A DNA stretch of 50,982 nucleotides from an uncultured cyanobacterium (lineage in GTDB: Bacteria > Cyanobacteriota > Cyanobacteriia > PCC-6307 > Cyanobiaceae), in contig CAIZQU010000053.1 in NCBI GenBank assembly GCA_903935205.1, positions 1 to 50,982 on the forward strand, in the 5' to 3' direction. Below are positions 18,926 to 28,895 of this stretch, in pieces (the first letter of the stretch is position 1; every line of letters begins with the position of its first letter). The notes beneath the pieces are model-generated. The model was not told where the DNA came from, did not search any database, and was given only the letters and a program-made list of their open reading frames with translations. The position numbers and the translations under genes were made by a program.

Positions 18926-19525
18926 ATGCAGTCCCTACGCCGGGCATCGGTCCCTGGCCAGCGGCAGCCATTGGACCGCCTGCGTTTCGGCGTTCAGCGG
19001 GCTGTGATCGCGGTGGTGCTGTGCCAAGCCGGAGCCGCCCATGCCCTGCAGTGGAGCTGGCGGTTCGAGCGACCGGCCGGTGAAGCCTATGGTCCGATCC
19101 TGGCCCTGGGGGTGCTGAGCACCAGCGACAGCCCGGACGCATCAGGCTTCTACACGATCCTGAACGCCAGCGGCAACCGCAACGGGGTGGCGATCGAAGA
19201 GCTGCTGCCGATCGGCAGTTCGATCCCCGGCAACGCCGGTTACGCCAGCGACAACCTGTTGCGGGAAGGGAGCGTGCCGATGACCAGCCATGGGTTCAAC
19301 GTGCGCTTCAGCGACGGCAGCTTCTCAAACTTCTTCACGGGCACCTTTCTGAACCCGATCCAGGACATGGACTTTCATTCCCTGCCGCCCAGCTTTGCCA
19401 CCCTTCCCGACACGGAGCTGACGGGCCAGTTTCGAGCCAGCCCGATCCGGGTGCCGGCGCCGCTGCCGGCGGTGGGCCTGGGGCTGGCGCTGGCCTGGAG
19501 CCGCCGGCTGCGCCGCCACCGCTGA
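18926..19525 (+). CDS. Exported protein with PEP-CTERM-like C-terminal sorting signal
   Basis: This is a 199-residue protein. A basic N-terminus is followed by a hydrophobic segment (residues 26-39) ending at an AHA site, consistent with a Sec signal peptide of unusual length or a start some codons later. The C-terminal 24 residues have the tripartite sorting layout: VPAPLP motif, hydrophobic stretch, and basic end (RRLRRHR). This is the cyanobacterial variant of the PEP-CTERM signal processed by exosortase-type enzymes. The middle domain, rich in Gly, Ser and Asn (FYTILNASGNRNG, GYASDNLL, GFNVRFSDGSFSNFF), resembles the beta-rich bodies of PEP-CTERM proteins. No exosortase gene lies in the window. 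Confidence 0.75.
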   Translation: MQSLRRASVPGQRQPLDRLRFGVQRAVIAVVLCQAGAAHALQWSWRFERPAGEAYGPILALGVLSTSDSPDASGFYTILNASGNRNGVAIEELLPIGSSIPGNAGYASDNLLREGSVPMTSHGFNVRFSDGSFSNFFTGTFLNPIQDMDFHSLPPSFATLPDTELTGQFRASPIRVPAPLPAVGLGLALAWSRRLRRHR

Positions 19526-19596
19526 ACACAGCCGGCGGGAGTGGGGCGACAGAATCGCGTTCCGTTCCGGATCTGCCGGGACACCGCCCCACCCCG

Positions 19597-21618
19597 ATGT
19601 CCCCAACCGCCACGACCGCCGCGGACCAGGCGCTCGCCGCCATGCGTGCCGCCGTGTTCGGGGCCGATCCGATGGGGGCACCGCCACCCTTCGAACCCAC
19701 GATCCAGGCACCCCAGGATCCGGGGGCCCCGGTCCATGCCGCTCCGGGCGGCGCCGACGAACTGGGCGACTTCCTGGAAGCCGCCGGCCTGATGGCCTAC
19801 GACCCGGCGGCGATCACCCGCATCTACGCAGGCCACCCCCAGCGGCTGCTGCGCCGCCTCTGGCAGACCCTGGTGCCGATCAGCCTGTTCCTGCTCGGGG
19901 TGGGCTGGGACCGGTTCAGCGGTGCCCTGGCCAACCCGGAGCGGGCCCGCAACCGGGCTCGGGAATGCGCCGAGCTGCTGGCGGCCCTCGGCCCCGCCTT
20001 CATCAAGGCCGGCCAGGCCCTCTCCACCCGGCCAGACATCGTGCCGCCGGTGCTGCTCGATGCCCTGGCCCAGCTGCAGGACCAGCTGCCGGGCTTCGAT
20101 CCGGCCCTGGCGATGGCCTGCATCGAAGACGATCTGGGCCAGCCGGTGTCGGCGATCTATGCACACCTGGAGCGTGAGCCCTTCTCCGCCGCCTCCCTGG
20201 GCCAGGTGCACCGCGGCGTTCTCAAGGGGGGCCAGAAGGTGGCGGTGAAGGTGCAACGGCCGGGGCTGCGGGAGCAGATCACGCTCGATCTCTACATCGT
20301 GCGCAACATCGCCGCCTGGCTGAACCGCAACATCCGCCTGATTCGCAGCGACCTGGTGGCGCTGATCGATGAACTCGGAAAGCGGGTATTCGAGGAGATG
20401 GACTATCTGCATGAAGCCGCCAATGCCGACCGATTCCGCGAACTGCACCGCGATAACGCTCGCATCGCCGTACCCCGCATCTTCCATGAAGCCACCAGCC
20501 GCAGGGTGCTGACAATGGAGTGGATCGAAGGCGTCAAGCTCACCAACCTTGATGCCGTTCGCGCGATCGGTGTCGACCCCGACGAGATGGTGTCGGTCGG
20601 GGTCAACTGCAGCCTGCAACAATTACTGGAAGATGGTTTCTTCCACGCCGATCCCCATCCCGGCAACCTGCTCGCTCTGGCGGATGGAAGGTTGGCATAC
20701 CTCGACTTCGGGATGATGAGCGAGGTCAGCCGCGAGTCGCGCACCGGCCTGATCCAGGCTGTGGTTCACCTCGTCAACCGCGACTTCGGCTCCCTTTCCA
20801 AGGATTTCGTGTCCCTCGGTTTTCTGGGGGAGGAAGTGAATCTCGAGCCGATCGTGCCCGCCTTCGAATCGGTGTTCGCCCAAGCCCTGGAGATGGGGGT
20901 GAGCCGGATGGACTTCAAGGCGGTGACCGATGATCTGTCCGGTGTGATGTATCGGTTCCCCTTCCGCGTTCCGCCCTATTACGCCCTGATCATCCGCTCG
21001 CTCGTCACCCTTGAGGGCATCGCCCTGAGCGTGGATTCAGAGTTCAAGATTCTCGGTGCCGCCTATCCCTACTTCGCCCGGCGCCTGATGGAGGATCCCG
21101 ATCCCCAGCTGCGTCGCAGCCTGCGGGAGATGCTTTACGAAGGCGACGAATTCCGCTGGCAGCGGCTGGAGAGCCTGATCGGCAGCGCCTCGCTGCAGAG
21201 CCAGCTGGATCTCGAGGGGCTGCTGGATCAGGTGCTCGACTTCCTCTTCTCTGCCCAGGGTGGCCTGCTGCGCCGTCAGCTGGTCGAGGCGGCGGTGGAG
21301 CGGATGGACCAGCTGGCCTGGCGCACCACCTTGAGACTGGGCCGCCGGCTGCCCCAGCCCCTGCTGCCGCCCGGCCTGAGGCGCCGGTTGCCGGAGGCCC
21401 AGCGCCAGGGGGGTCCGCTGCTCGATCTGGAGCCCCTGCAGCGGCTCAACGCCATCCTTCAGGACCTGCCTGGCTTCGAGCCGCGGATGCTGCTGCAGCG
21501 CCTGCCCAGGCTGCTCAATGAACCCGATCTGCGGGCGATGGGGGTGGCGATGGCCCGGGGCCTGGCCGAGCGGGGCGTGGTGCGTCTGGTGCGGGATGTG
21601 CTGGTGAGTCCCGCCTAG
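19597..21618 (+). CDS. ABC1/UbiB (AarF) family atypical protein kinase
   Basis: This is a 673-residue member of the ABC1 family, which supports prenylquinone (ubiquinone, plastoquinone, tocopherol) metabolism and has ATPase-type activity. Family motifs are KAGQ at residues 137-140, the Ala-rich loop SAASLGQVHRG at 197-207 replacing a normal P-loop, VKVQRPG at 218-224 with the ATP lysine, HADPHPGN at 350-357 (catalytic) and DFG at 370-372 (metal). A hydrophobic segment sits at about 91-105. The C-terminal 150 residues are specific to the cyanobacterial and plastid clade. The N-terminal 50 residues are Pro/Ala-rich. A DUF1400 gene starts 14 bases after the stop, suggesting one transcript. Confidence 0.93.
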   Translation: MSPTATTAADQALAAMRAAVFGADPMGAPPPFEPTIQAPQDPGAPVHAAPGGADELGDFLEAAGLMAYDPAAITRIYAGHPQRLLRRLWQTLVPISLFLLGVGWDRFSGALANPERARNRARECAELLAALGPAFIKAGQALSTRPDIVPPVLLDALAQLQDQLPGFDPALAMACIEDDLGQPVSAIYAHLEREPFSAASLGQVHRGVLKGGQKVAVKVQRPGLREQITLDLYIVRNIAAWLNRNIRLIRSDLVALIDELGKRVFEEMDYLHEAANADRFRELHRDNARIAVPRIFHEATSRRVLTMEWIEGVKLTNLDAVRAIGVDPDEMVSVGVNCSLQQLLEDGFFHADPHPGNLLALADGRLAYLDFGMMSEVSRESRTGLIQAVVHLVNRDFGSLSKDFVSLGFLGEEVNLEPIVPAFESVFAQALEMGVSRMDFKAVTDDLSGVMYRFPFRVPPYYALIIRSLVTLEGIALSVDSEFKILGAAYPYFARRLMEDPDPQLRRSLREMLYEGDEFRWQRLESLIGSASLQSQLDLEGLLDQVLDFLFSAQGGLLRRQLVEAAVERMDQLAWRTTLRLGRRLPQPLLPPGLRRRLPEAQRQGGPLLDLEPLQRLNAILQDLPGFEPRMLLQRLPRLLNEPDLRAMGVAMARGLAERGVVRLVRDVLVSPA

Positions 21619-21632
21619 AGTCCAGCCCTGTG

Positions 21633-22277
21633 ATGGAGCCGTCCTTGCTCGCCGATCCCCGTCAGCAGTTGGCCGATCACCGGGGTGGATCCGGGCCTCG
21701 CCGCCAGCGGGGCGGCCGCCGCCGCCGGCTTCTCGGAGCCCTGGTCGGACTGGGTCTGATGGCCAGCTGGACACCGGCGCTGCCGGCGGCTGAGAACATC
21801 GTCCTGGTCAGTGGCGCCTTCCGCCGCTCGATCCCGGTGGACGATATGGAATGGCTGGCCAGCCATGGAGAAGCCCGCGGACTGCTGGCCGACCTGCTGC
21901 GTCTTGGCAAGCAGCAACCGGCGGAGGTGGGCAAGCTGCTCAACCAGTCCTTTCCCGTTCCCCTGGTGCTGGTGAGCCGCCTGCTCAACACCCGCATCGG
22001 TGAGGCTCTGCTGGAGCGGCTGGCCAAGATCGTGTATCCGCTCAAGGCCGAGGGTTCGGGGGTGCCGGCCCTGCGGGCGGCGATGGTGATCGGCATCGCC
22101 GAAGCCGATGGCAAGCTCTCGCCGATCGGCTTCCTGAAGGCCTACCCCAACCGCGACCTGGAGGTGAATCTGCCGGCCCTGCTGAGCCTGTTGAGCAAGG
22201 CGAATTCGATCACCGATCTGGTGCGCTTCTTCTCCGAATCCCCCCTCGACGGCCTGCGCGGCAACGGCACCCCCTGA
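21633..22277 (+). CDS. DUF1400-domain exported protein
   Basis: This is a 214-residue protein with a very basic N-terminus (RRQRGGRRRR), a hydrophobic segment and a PAAEN cleavage-like site near residue 54, so it is probably exported. The mature part begins with AENIVLVSGAFRRSIPVDDMEWLASHGEARG, the pattern I associate with DUF1400. That domain often precedes an alpha/beta-hydrolase domain in cyanobacteria; here it stands alone, with no hydrolase catalytic domain. GTG at 21630 would add one residue; the ATG at 21633 is preferred. It is 14 bases behind the ABC1 kinase gene and may function in the same envelope process, which is inference. Confidence 0.8.
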   Translation: MEPSLLADPRQQLADHRGGSGPRRQRGGRRRRLLGALVGLGLMASWTPALPAAENIVLVSGAFRRSIPVDDMEWLASHGEARGLLADLLRLGKQQPAEVGKLLNQSFPVPLVLVSRLLNTRIGEALLERLAKIVYPLKAEGSGVPALRAAMVIGIAEADGKLSPIGFLKAYPNRDLEVNLPALLSLLSKANSITDLVRFFSESPLDGLRGNGTP

Positions 22278-22339
22278 AGCGGGTCGCCCCGGCCGGCCAG
22301 AGCTGAGGCGTAGATTCCCTGGAGCACCCCCTTGATCCC

Positions 22340-23455
22340 GTGGCCCTGCTTGAAGCTCTGCGGCGCCTGGGGCAGCCCGCTGGCCGCCCGCCGAGTCCGC
22401 AGAGCTGGCCGGGCCTGATCGAGGCCTACCGCAGCTGGCTGCCGGTGAGCGCAGCCACGCCGGTGATCACCCTTCAGGAGGGCGCGACCCCCCTGATTCC
22501 GGCACCGGTGATCGCGGCGCGGATCGGCCGCGATGTCAAGGTGTTTCTCAAATACGACGGCCTCAACCCCACCGGCTCGTTCAAGGACCGGGGCATGACC
22601 ATGGCCATCTCCAAGGCGAGGGAGGCGGGATCGGAAGCGGTGATCTGTGCCAGCACCGGCAACACCTCCGCCGCCGCCGCCGCCTACGCCCGCCGCGGCG
22701 GCATGCGCGCCTTCGTGCTGATCCCCGATGGCTACGTGGCCCAGGGCAAGCTGGCCCAGGCCCTGCTCTACGGGGCCGAGGTGCTGGCGGTGCAGGGCAA
22801 CTTCGACCGGGCCCTGGCGATCGTGCGCGAGGTGGCCGACCAATATCCGGTCACCCTGGTCAACTCACTCAACCCCTACCGGCTGCAAGGCCAGAAGACG
22901 GCCGCCTTCGAGGTGGTCGATACCCTCGGCGAAGCGCCGGACTGGCTCTGCATCCCGGTGGGCAATGCCGGCAACATCAGCGCCTACTGGATGGGCTTCA
23001 ACGAATACCGCAATGCTGGCCTCTGTCGGCGGCTGCCCCGGATGATGGGTTTCCAGGCCGCCGGTGCCGCACCGCTGGTGCTGGGTCGAACGGTGGAGCA
23101 GCCCGACACCATCGCCACGGCGATCCGCATCGGCAACCCGGTGAACCGGGACAATGCCCTGCGAGCCCAATCGGAGAGCAACGGCGCCTTCATGGCCGTG
23201 ACCGACGCCGAAATCATTGAGGCCTACAAGCTGCTCGGCAGTGGCGAGGGAGTGTTCTGCGAACCGGCCAGCGCCGCCTCGGTGGCGGGGCTGCTCAAGC
23301 GCCAGGCGGAGGTGCCGACCGGGGCCACGGTGGTCTGCGTGCTGACCGGCAACGGCCTGAAGGATCCGACCACGGCCATTGAGCACAACGACTCCCGCTT
23401 CCACACGGGTCTCGAACCGGATACGGCCACGGTGGCGCGGGTGATGGGCTTCTAG
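22340..23455 (+). CDS. thrC: Threonine synthase
   Basis: This 371-residue PLP enzyme converts O-phosphohomoserine to threonine. The PLP lysine is K82 in NPTGSFKDRGM, and the phosphate-binding loops STGNTSAAAAAYA and PVGNAGNISAYW are intact. The later segments GEGVFCEPASAASVAGL and VVCVLTGNGLKDP are characteristic of the short bacterial/cyanobacterial threonine synthases. The start is a GTG at 22340; no ATG fits before the conserved region. It is followed by a long non-coding region and then dnaN, a common arrangement beside the picocyanobacterial origin. Confidence 0.96.
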   Translation: MALLEALRRLGQPAGRPPSPQSWPGLIEAYRSWLPVSAATPVITLQEGATPLIPAPVIAARIGRDVKVFLKYDGLNPTGSFKDRGMTMAISKAREAGSEAVICASTGNTSAAAAAYARRGGMRAFVLIPDGYVAQGKLAQALLYGAEVLAVQGNFDRALAIVREVADQYPVTLVNSLNPYRLQGQKTAAFEVVDTLGEAPDWLCIPVGNAGNISAYWMGFNEYRNAGLCRRLPRMMGFQAAGAAPLVLGRTVEQPDTIATAIRIGNPVNRDNALRAQSESNGAFMAVTDAEIIEAYKLLGSGEGVFCEPASAASVAGLLKRQAEVPTGATVVCVLTGNGLKDPTTAIEHNDSRFHTGLEPDTATVARVMGF

Positions 23456-23585
23456 GGCCCAGCGAGCGACCAGGGAACGGGCACGAGGTTCAGCACAGGG
23501 AAGGCCGCTGGCAGCAGCTGCCGCAGGCCTGCAGCGGGCTGATCCGGGGCTCTGCATCGCCCCGGTCCTGCCGCAGGCCATGAAG

Positions 23586-23616
23586 CCTCACCCCGGTCCG
23601 GGAGCCGGGGTTGAGG
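23586..23616. terminator. Strong GC stem-loop after thrC
   Basis: CCTCA-CCCCGG (23586-23596) pairs with CCGGGG-T-TGAGG (23605-23616), 11 pairs with one bulge. It lies 130 bases past the thrC stop. There is no T-run, so its terminator role is uncertain. Confidence 0.4.
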
Positions 23617-23816
23617 ACGGCGTGGCTGGCCGTATCGGGCCTGCCTGGCTGCTGGCGGCCGCTGGAGCGGACCCTTGGGCCTGTACGGGGCAGGCGGATG
23701 GAATCGGCCGGGGCAGAGGGCTGGCCGGAGGAGAGAACTGAGCGCCCCGAGGCGGCGGCAGGGGCCTGGACAGGCGGACCGAGGCAGGGCCCAACGGAGC
23801 GGAGGAAGTCAGACAA

Positions 23817-24100
23817 TCCCCGAACCGTCCACAGCAGCCCTGGGGAATGTGCGGCAAAAGTGCGGCAATCACGGGGAGAAGCGAAGGGCAACGGGACCCC
23901 CTCCACCCGGCCATGGTTTTCCCCAGGGCCGGGAATCCCGGAAAAGGGGAAAACGGGTCGAACACGCCTCCGCTCTTCCCCAGGCCTGGGCATCGAACGA
24001 TCCAGACCGGAGCGAGCGAGCGGAGTGTTTTCCCCAGTTTCCGCAGCCCCTAGATCTACGGCTGTTGAAGTCTTTTTTTTAAGACCTTTTTCTTGAAGTC
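23817..24100. other. Candidate replication origin (oriC) region upstream of dnaN
   Basis: The 791-bp gap between thrC and dnaN contains no gene. Within it lie TTTTCCCCA at 23917-23925 and 24028-24036, TCTTCCCCA at 23974-23982, inverted copies AGGGGAAAA at 23945-23953 and TGGGGAATG at 23841-23849, and CCGTCCACA at 23825-23833. These resemble the cyanobacterial DnaA box TTTTCCACA with one or two changes. They are followed by an AT-rich tract (24064-24098) with T-runs, a GTCTT/AAGAC hairpin and two TTGAAGTC copies (24065, 24093), suitable as a DNA-unwinding element. Position beside dnaN matches the known origin neighbourhood of picocyanobacteria. The box assignment is inference. Confidence 0.6.
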
Positions 24101-24246
24101 GGAGGCGGGCGGCCGGTGGTCGAGGGTCGGTCCGGTTGGCGGCCATGATCGGTTCGGCCCGTTGCGCTTTGGCCAACCGTGTGAAACCGTGGGCCTACGC
24201 CCAGGCGCCCCCCGGCTGCATCCCTGTCCGCCCTCAGAAGGCCCCC

Positions 24247-25407
24247 ATGAAGCTGGTCTGCTCCCAGACGGAACTCACCTCCAGCCTCCAGCTGGTCAGC
24301 CGCGCCGTTGCCGGTCGGCCCACCCATCCGGTGCTGGCCAACGTGCTGCTCACAGCCGATGCCGCCACGGGCCGTCTCAGCCTCACCGGCTACGACCTCA
24401 ACCTCGGCATCCAGACCAGCCTGCCGGCCGCCGTTGAGAGCAGCGGGGCGATCACTCTTCCGGCCCGGTTGTTTGGTGACATCGTCAGCCGCCTCTCCGC
24501 CGACAGCCCTCTCACCCTCAGCTGCGGCGATGGCGAGGAGCAGGTGGAGCTCACCAGCCTTTCCGGGACTTACAAGATGCGGGGCATGCCCGCTGAGGAC
24601 TTTCCCGATCTGCCCCTCTCCCAGAGCGGCACCCCGATCCGGCTCGATGCCGCCTCCCTGGTCCGCGGGCTGCGGGCCACCCTGTTCGCCAGCTCCGCCG
24701 ACGAGGCCAAGCAGCTGCTCACCGGCGTGCACCTCAGCCTTTCCGGCCAGGGGCTGGAGTGCGCCGCCACCGATGGCCACCGCCTCGCCGTCCAGCGCCT
24801 CGACGACGCCCTGGCCCCCGGCAGCGAGGCCCCGACGGCCAACGCTGAGACCCCCTTTGCCGTCACCGTTCCCAGCCGCTCCCTCAAGGAGCTGGAGCGC
24901 CTGCTCAGCGGCCGTCCCTCCGATGAGCCCCTCAGCCTTTACTCCGAGCGGGGCCAGGTGGTGGTGCTCTGGGCCGATCAGGTGCTCACCAGCCGCACCA
25001 TCGACGGCACCTATCCCAACTACCGCCAGCTGCTTCCCGAACACTTCAGTCGCCGTCTGGTGGTCGATCGCAGGGCTCTCACCGCCGCCCTGGAACGGGT
25101 GGCCGTGCTGGCGGAGCAGCACAACAACGTGGTCCGGCTGATCAGTGAACCCCTGCTCGGCACGGTGCAGATCGGCGCCGATGCCCAGGATGTGGGCAGT
25201 GGCTCCGAATCCCTCGCCGCCAGCGCCGAGGGCGAGGCGATCGAGATCGCCTTCAACGTGCGCTACCTCCTCGATGGCCTCAAGGCGATCAGTGCCGATC
25301 AGGTGGTGCTGCAGTGCAATGGCCCCACCACGCCGGCCGTGCTGGCGCCGGTAGGTGAGGATGGCACCTTCACCTACCTGGTGATGCCGGTTCAGATCCG
25401 CAGCTGA
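24247..25407 (+). CDS. dnaN: DNA polymerase III beta subunit (sliding clamp)
   Basis: This 386-residue protein forms the ring-shaped dimer that tethers DNA polymerase III to DNA. It shows three repeated clamp domains: it starts MKLVCSQTELTSSLQLVSRAV, has the ATDGHRLA motif in domain 2, and ends in TFTYLVMPVQIRS, matching the usual C-terminal clamp strand. The frame extends upstream to 24136, but the ATG at 24247 begins the conserved sequence. It is the first gene right of the origin candidate and is followed after 42 bases by a PRC-barrel gene, in the order known from Prochlorococcus and marine Synechococcus. Confidence 0.97.
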   Translation: MKLVCSQTELTSSLQLVSRAVAGRPTHPVLANVLLTADAATGRLSLTGYDLNLGIQTSLPAAVESSGAITLPARLFGDIVSRLSADSPLTLSCGDGEEQVELTSLSGTYKMRGMPAEDFPDLPLSQSGTPIRLDAASLVRGLRATLFASSADEAKQLLTGVHLSLSGQGLECAATDGHRLAVQRLDDALAPGSEAPTANAETPFAVTVPSRSLKELERLLSGRPSDEPLSLYSERGQVVVLWADQVLTSRTIDGTYPNYRQLLPEHFSRRLVVDRRALTAALERVAVLAEQHNNVVRLISEPLLGTVQIGADAQDVGSGSESLAASAEGEAIEIAFNVRYLLDGLKAISADQVVLQCNGPTTPAVLAPVGEDGTFTYLVMPVQIRS

Positions 25408-25449
25408 TCCCACCCCCCTTTCCATCAGGCCCCAGCGCCATCCGATCCC

Positions 25450-26469
25450 GTGGCCCTTCCCGAGCAGCTGTTGCTGAGCGACCTGCTGCGCCTGCGGGTG
25501 CGCTGCGACCAGGGCCTCGACCATGGCCCCGGCCTGGTCGGCTGGATGCATCCACCGGTGCATCGCCTGCTGGGCTGGGCCAGCCGACCCTCCGCCTTCC
25601 GCCCCCAGCGCCAGGTATGGCGCCTCGATCAGCTGCGCGGTCTCAGCGACAGCGAGGCCTTTGTCAAGGGGGAGCCCGCCGCGGCCGATGCCGCCCTGCT
25701 GGACCAGCTGCCCACGCTGATTCAGGCCTCCCTGCTCGGCGCCGGGGGCCGGCCCCTGGGCACCGTGGCCGATGCCGCCGTGGAGCTCAGCAGCGGTCGC
25801 ATCCTCCACTATCTGATCGCCCGCAGCGATCCACGCCTGCCGGGCAGCAGCCGCTGGCGGCTGGCGCCCGACCGGATCCTCGATCAGCGCAGCGGTGTGG
25901 TCGAGACCACCCTGGAGGGTCTCGATGATCTCCCCCTGGCCCGAGCCAGTGTGCGCCAGGAGCTGCTGCGTCGCTCCAGGCGCTGGCGGGAGCAGATGAG
26001 TGAGGAGACCAGCCGGCTGCGCGAGCAGTTTGAAGTGGTGGGCGGCCGGTTGGAGGAGCGGGTGGAGGGATGGTTGGAGGAACCCCCCTGGGAGGAGGGG
26101 CGCCAGCGGAGCCGGCGCCTCGACGAGGCCCCGGAGCCTGCTGAACGCTGGCGTGAGGGCGCCCCCGATCCGCTCGATGACTGGCCGGAGGAAGGTGAGG
26201 AAGGTATGGAGGATCGGATCGACGACGAACCACCCTTGCCACCCTCGCCACCCCCGGCACCCTCCCGGCCGCTGCCGCGCTCCGGCCGCCGCGTCGTACC
26301 GATCGCCGAACCCTGGGACGACTCCGAGCCTCCCGCCGCCGCGGATCCAGACCAGCCGGTCCCCCGCTCGGAGCCCTTCGACAGCCGTGGCGCTGCACCA
26401 CCCCGTCGCGCCTCCCGGGGACCGGATCGCTACCGCGGCCGCGACCGCGACGACGACCCCTGGATCTGA
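25450..26469 (+). CDS. PRC-barrel-domain protein with acidic/proline-rich tail
   Basis: This 339-residue soluble protein starts at GTG 25450. Residues 5-80 and about 90-160 look like two PRC-barrel-type beta domains; the second shows [29 protein letters not shown], the usual D-G-R-x-(I/L)-G and final hydrophobic strand pattern. A helical, Arg/Glu-rich stretch follows (about 175-225). The last 110 residues are acidic and proline-rich and end in an Arg/Asp repeat ([10 protein letters not shown]), so probably disordered. PRC barrels bind RNA-processing or photosynthetic partners; no specific function is assigned. Its conserved place between dnaN and purL suggests an old linkage. Confidence 0.8.
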   Translation: MALPEQLLLSDLLRLRVRCDQGLDHGPGLVGWMHPPVHRLLGWASRPSAFRPQRQVWRLDQLRGLSDSEAFVKGEPAAADAALLDQLPTLIQASLLGAGGRPLGTVADAAVELSSGRILHYLIARSDPRLPGSSRWRLAPDRILDQRSGVVETTLEGLDDLPLARASVRQELLRRSRRWREQMSEETSRLREQFEVVGGRLEERVEGWLEEPPWEEGRQRSRRLDEAPEPAERWREGAPDPLDDWPEEGEEGMEDRIDDEPPLPPSPPPAPSRPLPRSGRRVVPIAEPWDDSEPPAAADPDQPVPRSEPFDSRGAAPPRRASRGPDRYRGRDRDDDPWI

Positions 26470-26510
26470 GCCTGGGAGCTGACCCCGGGGTCGGATACTG
26501 GGGCAGCCCG

Positions 26511-28895
26511 ATGCGGCGCCTGCCGGTGGTTGCCTCCCCTCCCTTCTCGCTGCCCGATGCCCTGCGCAAGGAGGGTCTGAGCGATGCCGACTACGACGAG
26601 ATCGTGCGCCGCCTCGGCCGTGCTCCGAACCGGGCCGAGCTCGGCATGTTCGGGGTGATGTGGTCGGAGCATTGCTGCTATCGCAACTCCCGCCCCCTGC
26701 TCAGCCAGTTCCCCACCAGCGGACCGCGCATTCTGGTGGGACCGGGTGAGAACGCCGGTGTGGTGGATCTGGGGGAGGGCCAGCGGCTGGCCTTCAAGAT
26801 CGAAAGCCACAACCATCCCTCTGCCGTTGAGCCCTTCCAGGGGGCGGCCACCGGGGTGGGGGGCATCCTGCGCGACATCTTCACGATGGGGGCACGGCCG
26901 ATCGCCCTGCTCAATGCCCTGCGCTTCGGGCCCCTGGAGGATCCCCGCAACGTCGGCCTGATGGAGGGGGTGGTCGCCGGCATCGCCCACTACGGCAATT
27001 GCGTCGGGGTGCCCACCGTGGGGGGGGAGGTGGCCTTTGACGCCAGCTATGGCGGCAATCCCCTGGTCAATGCCATGGCCCTGGGCCTGATGGAGACCGA
27101 GACGATCGTGCGGGCCGGCGCCGAGGGCGTCGGTTATCCGGTCGTTTATGTGGGCAGCACCACCGGCCGGGATGGCATGGGCGGCGCCAGCTTCGCCAGC
27201 GCCGAACTCACCGAGGCCTCCCTCGATGACCGCCCCGCTGTGCAGGTGGGCGATCCCTTCCTGGAGAAGGGGCTGATCGAGGCCTGCCTGGAAGCCTTCC
27301 AGAGCGGTGATGTGGTCGCCGCCCAGGACATGGGCGCCGCTGGTCTGACCTGCAGCTGTTCGGAGATGGCCGCCAAGGGCGGGCTCGGGATCGAGCTCGA
27401 CCTCGATCGGGTGCCGGCCCGGGAGAGCGGCATGAGCGCCTATGAGTTCCTGCTGAGTGAGTCGCAGGAGCGGATGCTGTTCGTGGTCCGGCCCGGCCGC
27501 GAGGAGCCGCTGATGGACCGCTTCCGCCGCTGGGGCCTGCAGGCGGCCGTGGTGGGGCGCGTCCTGGAGGACAACGTGGTGCGGGTGCTGCAGCACGGCG
27601 CCGTGGCGGCCGAGGTGCCCGCCAGCGCCCTGGCGGAGGACACGCCGGTCAACCAGCACGCCCTGCTCGCCGAGCCGCCGGCGGAGATCCTGGCCCACTG
27701 GACCTGGCGGGAGAGCGAGCTGCCGCCGGCCGATGGCCAGGGGGTGCACCTGGCCGAGGGGGCGCTCGGCTGGGGTGAGGTGCTGCAACGCCTGCTCGAT
27801 GACCCCACCATCGCCAGCAAGCGCTGGGTCTGGCGTCAGTACGACCACCAGGTGCAGGCCAACACCGTGGTGCCCCCCGGCGGCGCCGATGCGGCGGTGG
27901 TGCGGCTCCGGCCCCAGCAGGGCGAGGGCTCCCTGGAGGCGGCTCGCCGCGGTGTGGCGGCGGTGGTCGATTGCCCCAACCGCTGGGTGGCCCTCGATCC
28001 CGAACGCGGTGGCATGGCGGCGGTGGCTGAGGCCGCCCGCAACCTCAGCTGCTGCGGCGCCGAGCCGTTGGCGGTGACCGACAACCTCAATTTCCCCTCT
28101 CCCGAGACCCCAACCGGCTACTGGCAGCTGGCGATGGCCTGCCGCGGCATCGCCACCGCCTGCCGGGAGCTGGCCACCCCGGTGACCGGCGGCAATGTCT
28201 CCCTCTACAACGAGACCCGCCTGCCGGATGGCCGCATGCAACCGATCCATCCCACCCCGGTGGTGGGCATGGTCGGCCTGGTCCATGACCTGGACCGGGT
28301 CACCGGTCTCGCCTGGCGTCAGGCCGGCGATGCCATCTGGCTGCTTGGGGTGCCGCTCGAGAGCGGCACCGCTGCCCACGACGGGCGCCTCACCCTGGCG
28401 GCCAGCAGCTATCTGCAGGTGGTGCATGGTCGTCTGACCGGCCGGCCACCCGAGCCGGATCTGGATCTGGAGCGTCGGGTCCAGGGGCTGCTGCGCCAGG
28501 CGATCGCCGCCGGCCTGATCAGTGCCGCCCACGACCTCGCCGATGGCGGCCTGGCGGTGGCGGCGGCCGAGTGCTGCATCGCCTCTGGCCTGGGGGCACG
28601 GCTGGTGCTGCCGCCGGGTCCGCTGCGGCCCGATCGGCTCCTGTTTGCTGAGGGGGGCGCCCGGGTGCTGGTGGCGCTGCCGGCTGAGCATGCTGAGGCC
28701 TGGGCAGCTCTGCTGGCCGCCAGTGATCTGGGTTCCTTCGCCCAGCGCCTCGGCCAGGTGGAGGCCGATCCCGTGCTGCAGCTGGAGCAGGACGGGCTGA
28801 TCCTGCTGGCCGAGCCGGTGGATCGCCTCCAGCAGGCCTTCGAGAGCGCCTTGCCGCGACGCCTGCAGCAGGCAGGTCCCCCTCCGGAGCGATGA
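26511..28895 (+). CDS. purL: Phosphoribosylformylglycinamidine synthase subunit PurL
   Basis: This 794-residue small-type PurL converts FGAR to FGAM in purine synthesis, working with separate PurS and PurQ subunits not in this window. [18 protein letters not shown] near residues 45-62 and ESHNHPS at 98-104 are conserved active-site segments, followed by [12 protein letters not shown]. Later, [10 protein letters not shown] and [18 protein letters not shown] mark the second ATP-binding half. It lacks the glutaminase domain, as expected. The purF start overlaps the purL stop by four bases (ATGA). Confidence 0.97.
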   Translation: MRRLPVVASPPFSLPDALRKEGLSDADYDEIVRRLGRAPNRAELGMFGVMWSEHCCYRNSRPLLSQFPTSGPRILVGPGENAGVVDLGEGQRLAFKIESHNHPSAVEPFQGAATGVGGILRDIFTMGARPIALLNALRFGPLEDPRNVGLMEGVVAGIAHYGNCVGVPTVGGEVAFDASYGGNPLVNAMALGLMETETIVRAGAEGVGYPVVYVGSTTGRDGMGGASFASAELTEASLDDRPAVQVGDPFLEKGLIEACLEAFQSGDVVAAQDMGAAGLTCSCSEMAAKGGLGIELDLDRVPARESGMSAYEFLLSESQERMLFVVRPGREEPLMDRFRRWGLQAAVVGRVLEDNVVRVLQHGAVAAEVPASALAEDTPVNQHALLAEPPAEILAHWTWRESELPPADGQGVHLAEGALGWGEVLQRLLDDPTIASKRWVWRQYDHQVQANTVVPPGGADAAVVRLRPQQGEGSLEAARRGVAAVVDCPNRWVALDPERGGMAAVAEAARNLSCCGAEPLAVTDNLNFPSPETPTGYWQLAMACRGIATACRELATPVTGGNVSLYNETRLPDGRMQPIHPTPVVGMVGLVHDLDRVTGLAWRQAGDAIWLLGVPLESGTAAHDGRLTLAASSYLQVVHGRLTGRPPEPDLDLERRVQGLLRQAIAAGLISAAHDLADGGLAVAAAECCIASGLGARLVLPPGPLRPDRLLFAEGGARVLVALPAEHAEAWAALLAASDLGSFAQRLGQVEADPVLQLEQDGLILLAEPVDRLQQAFESALPRRLQQAGPPPER

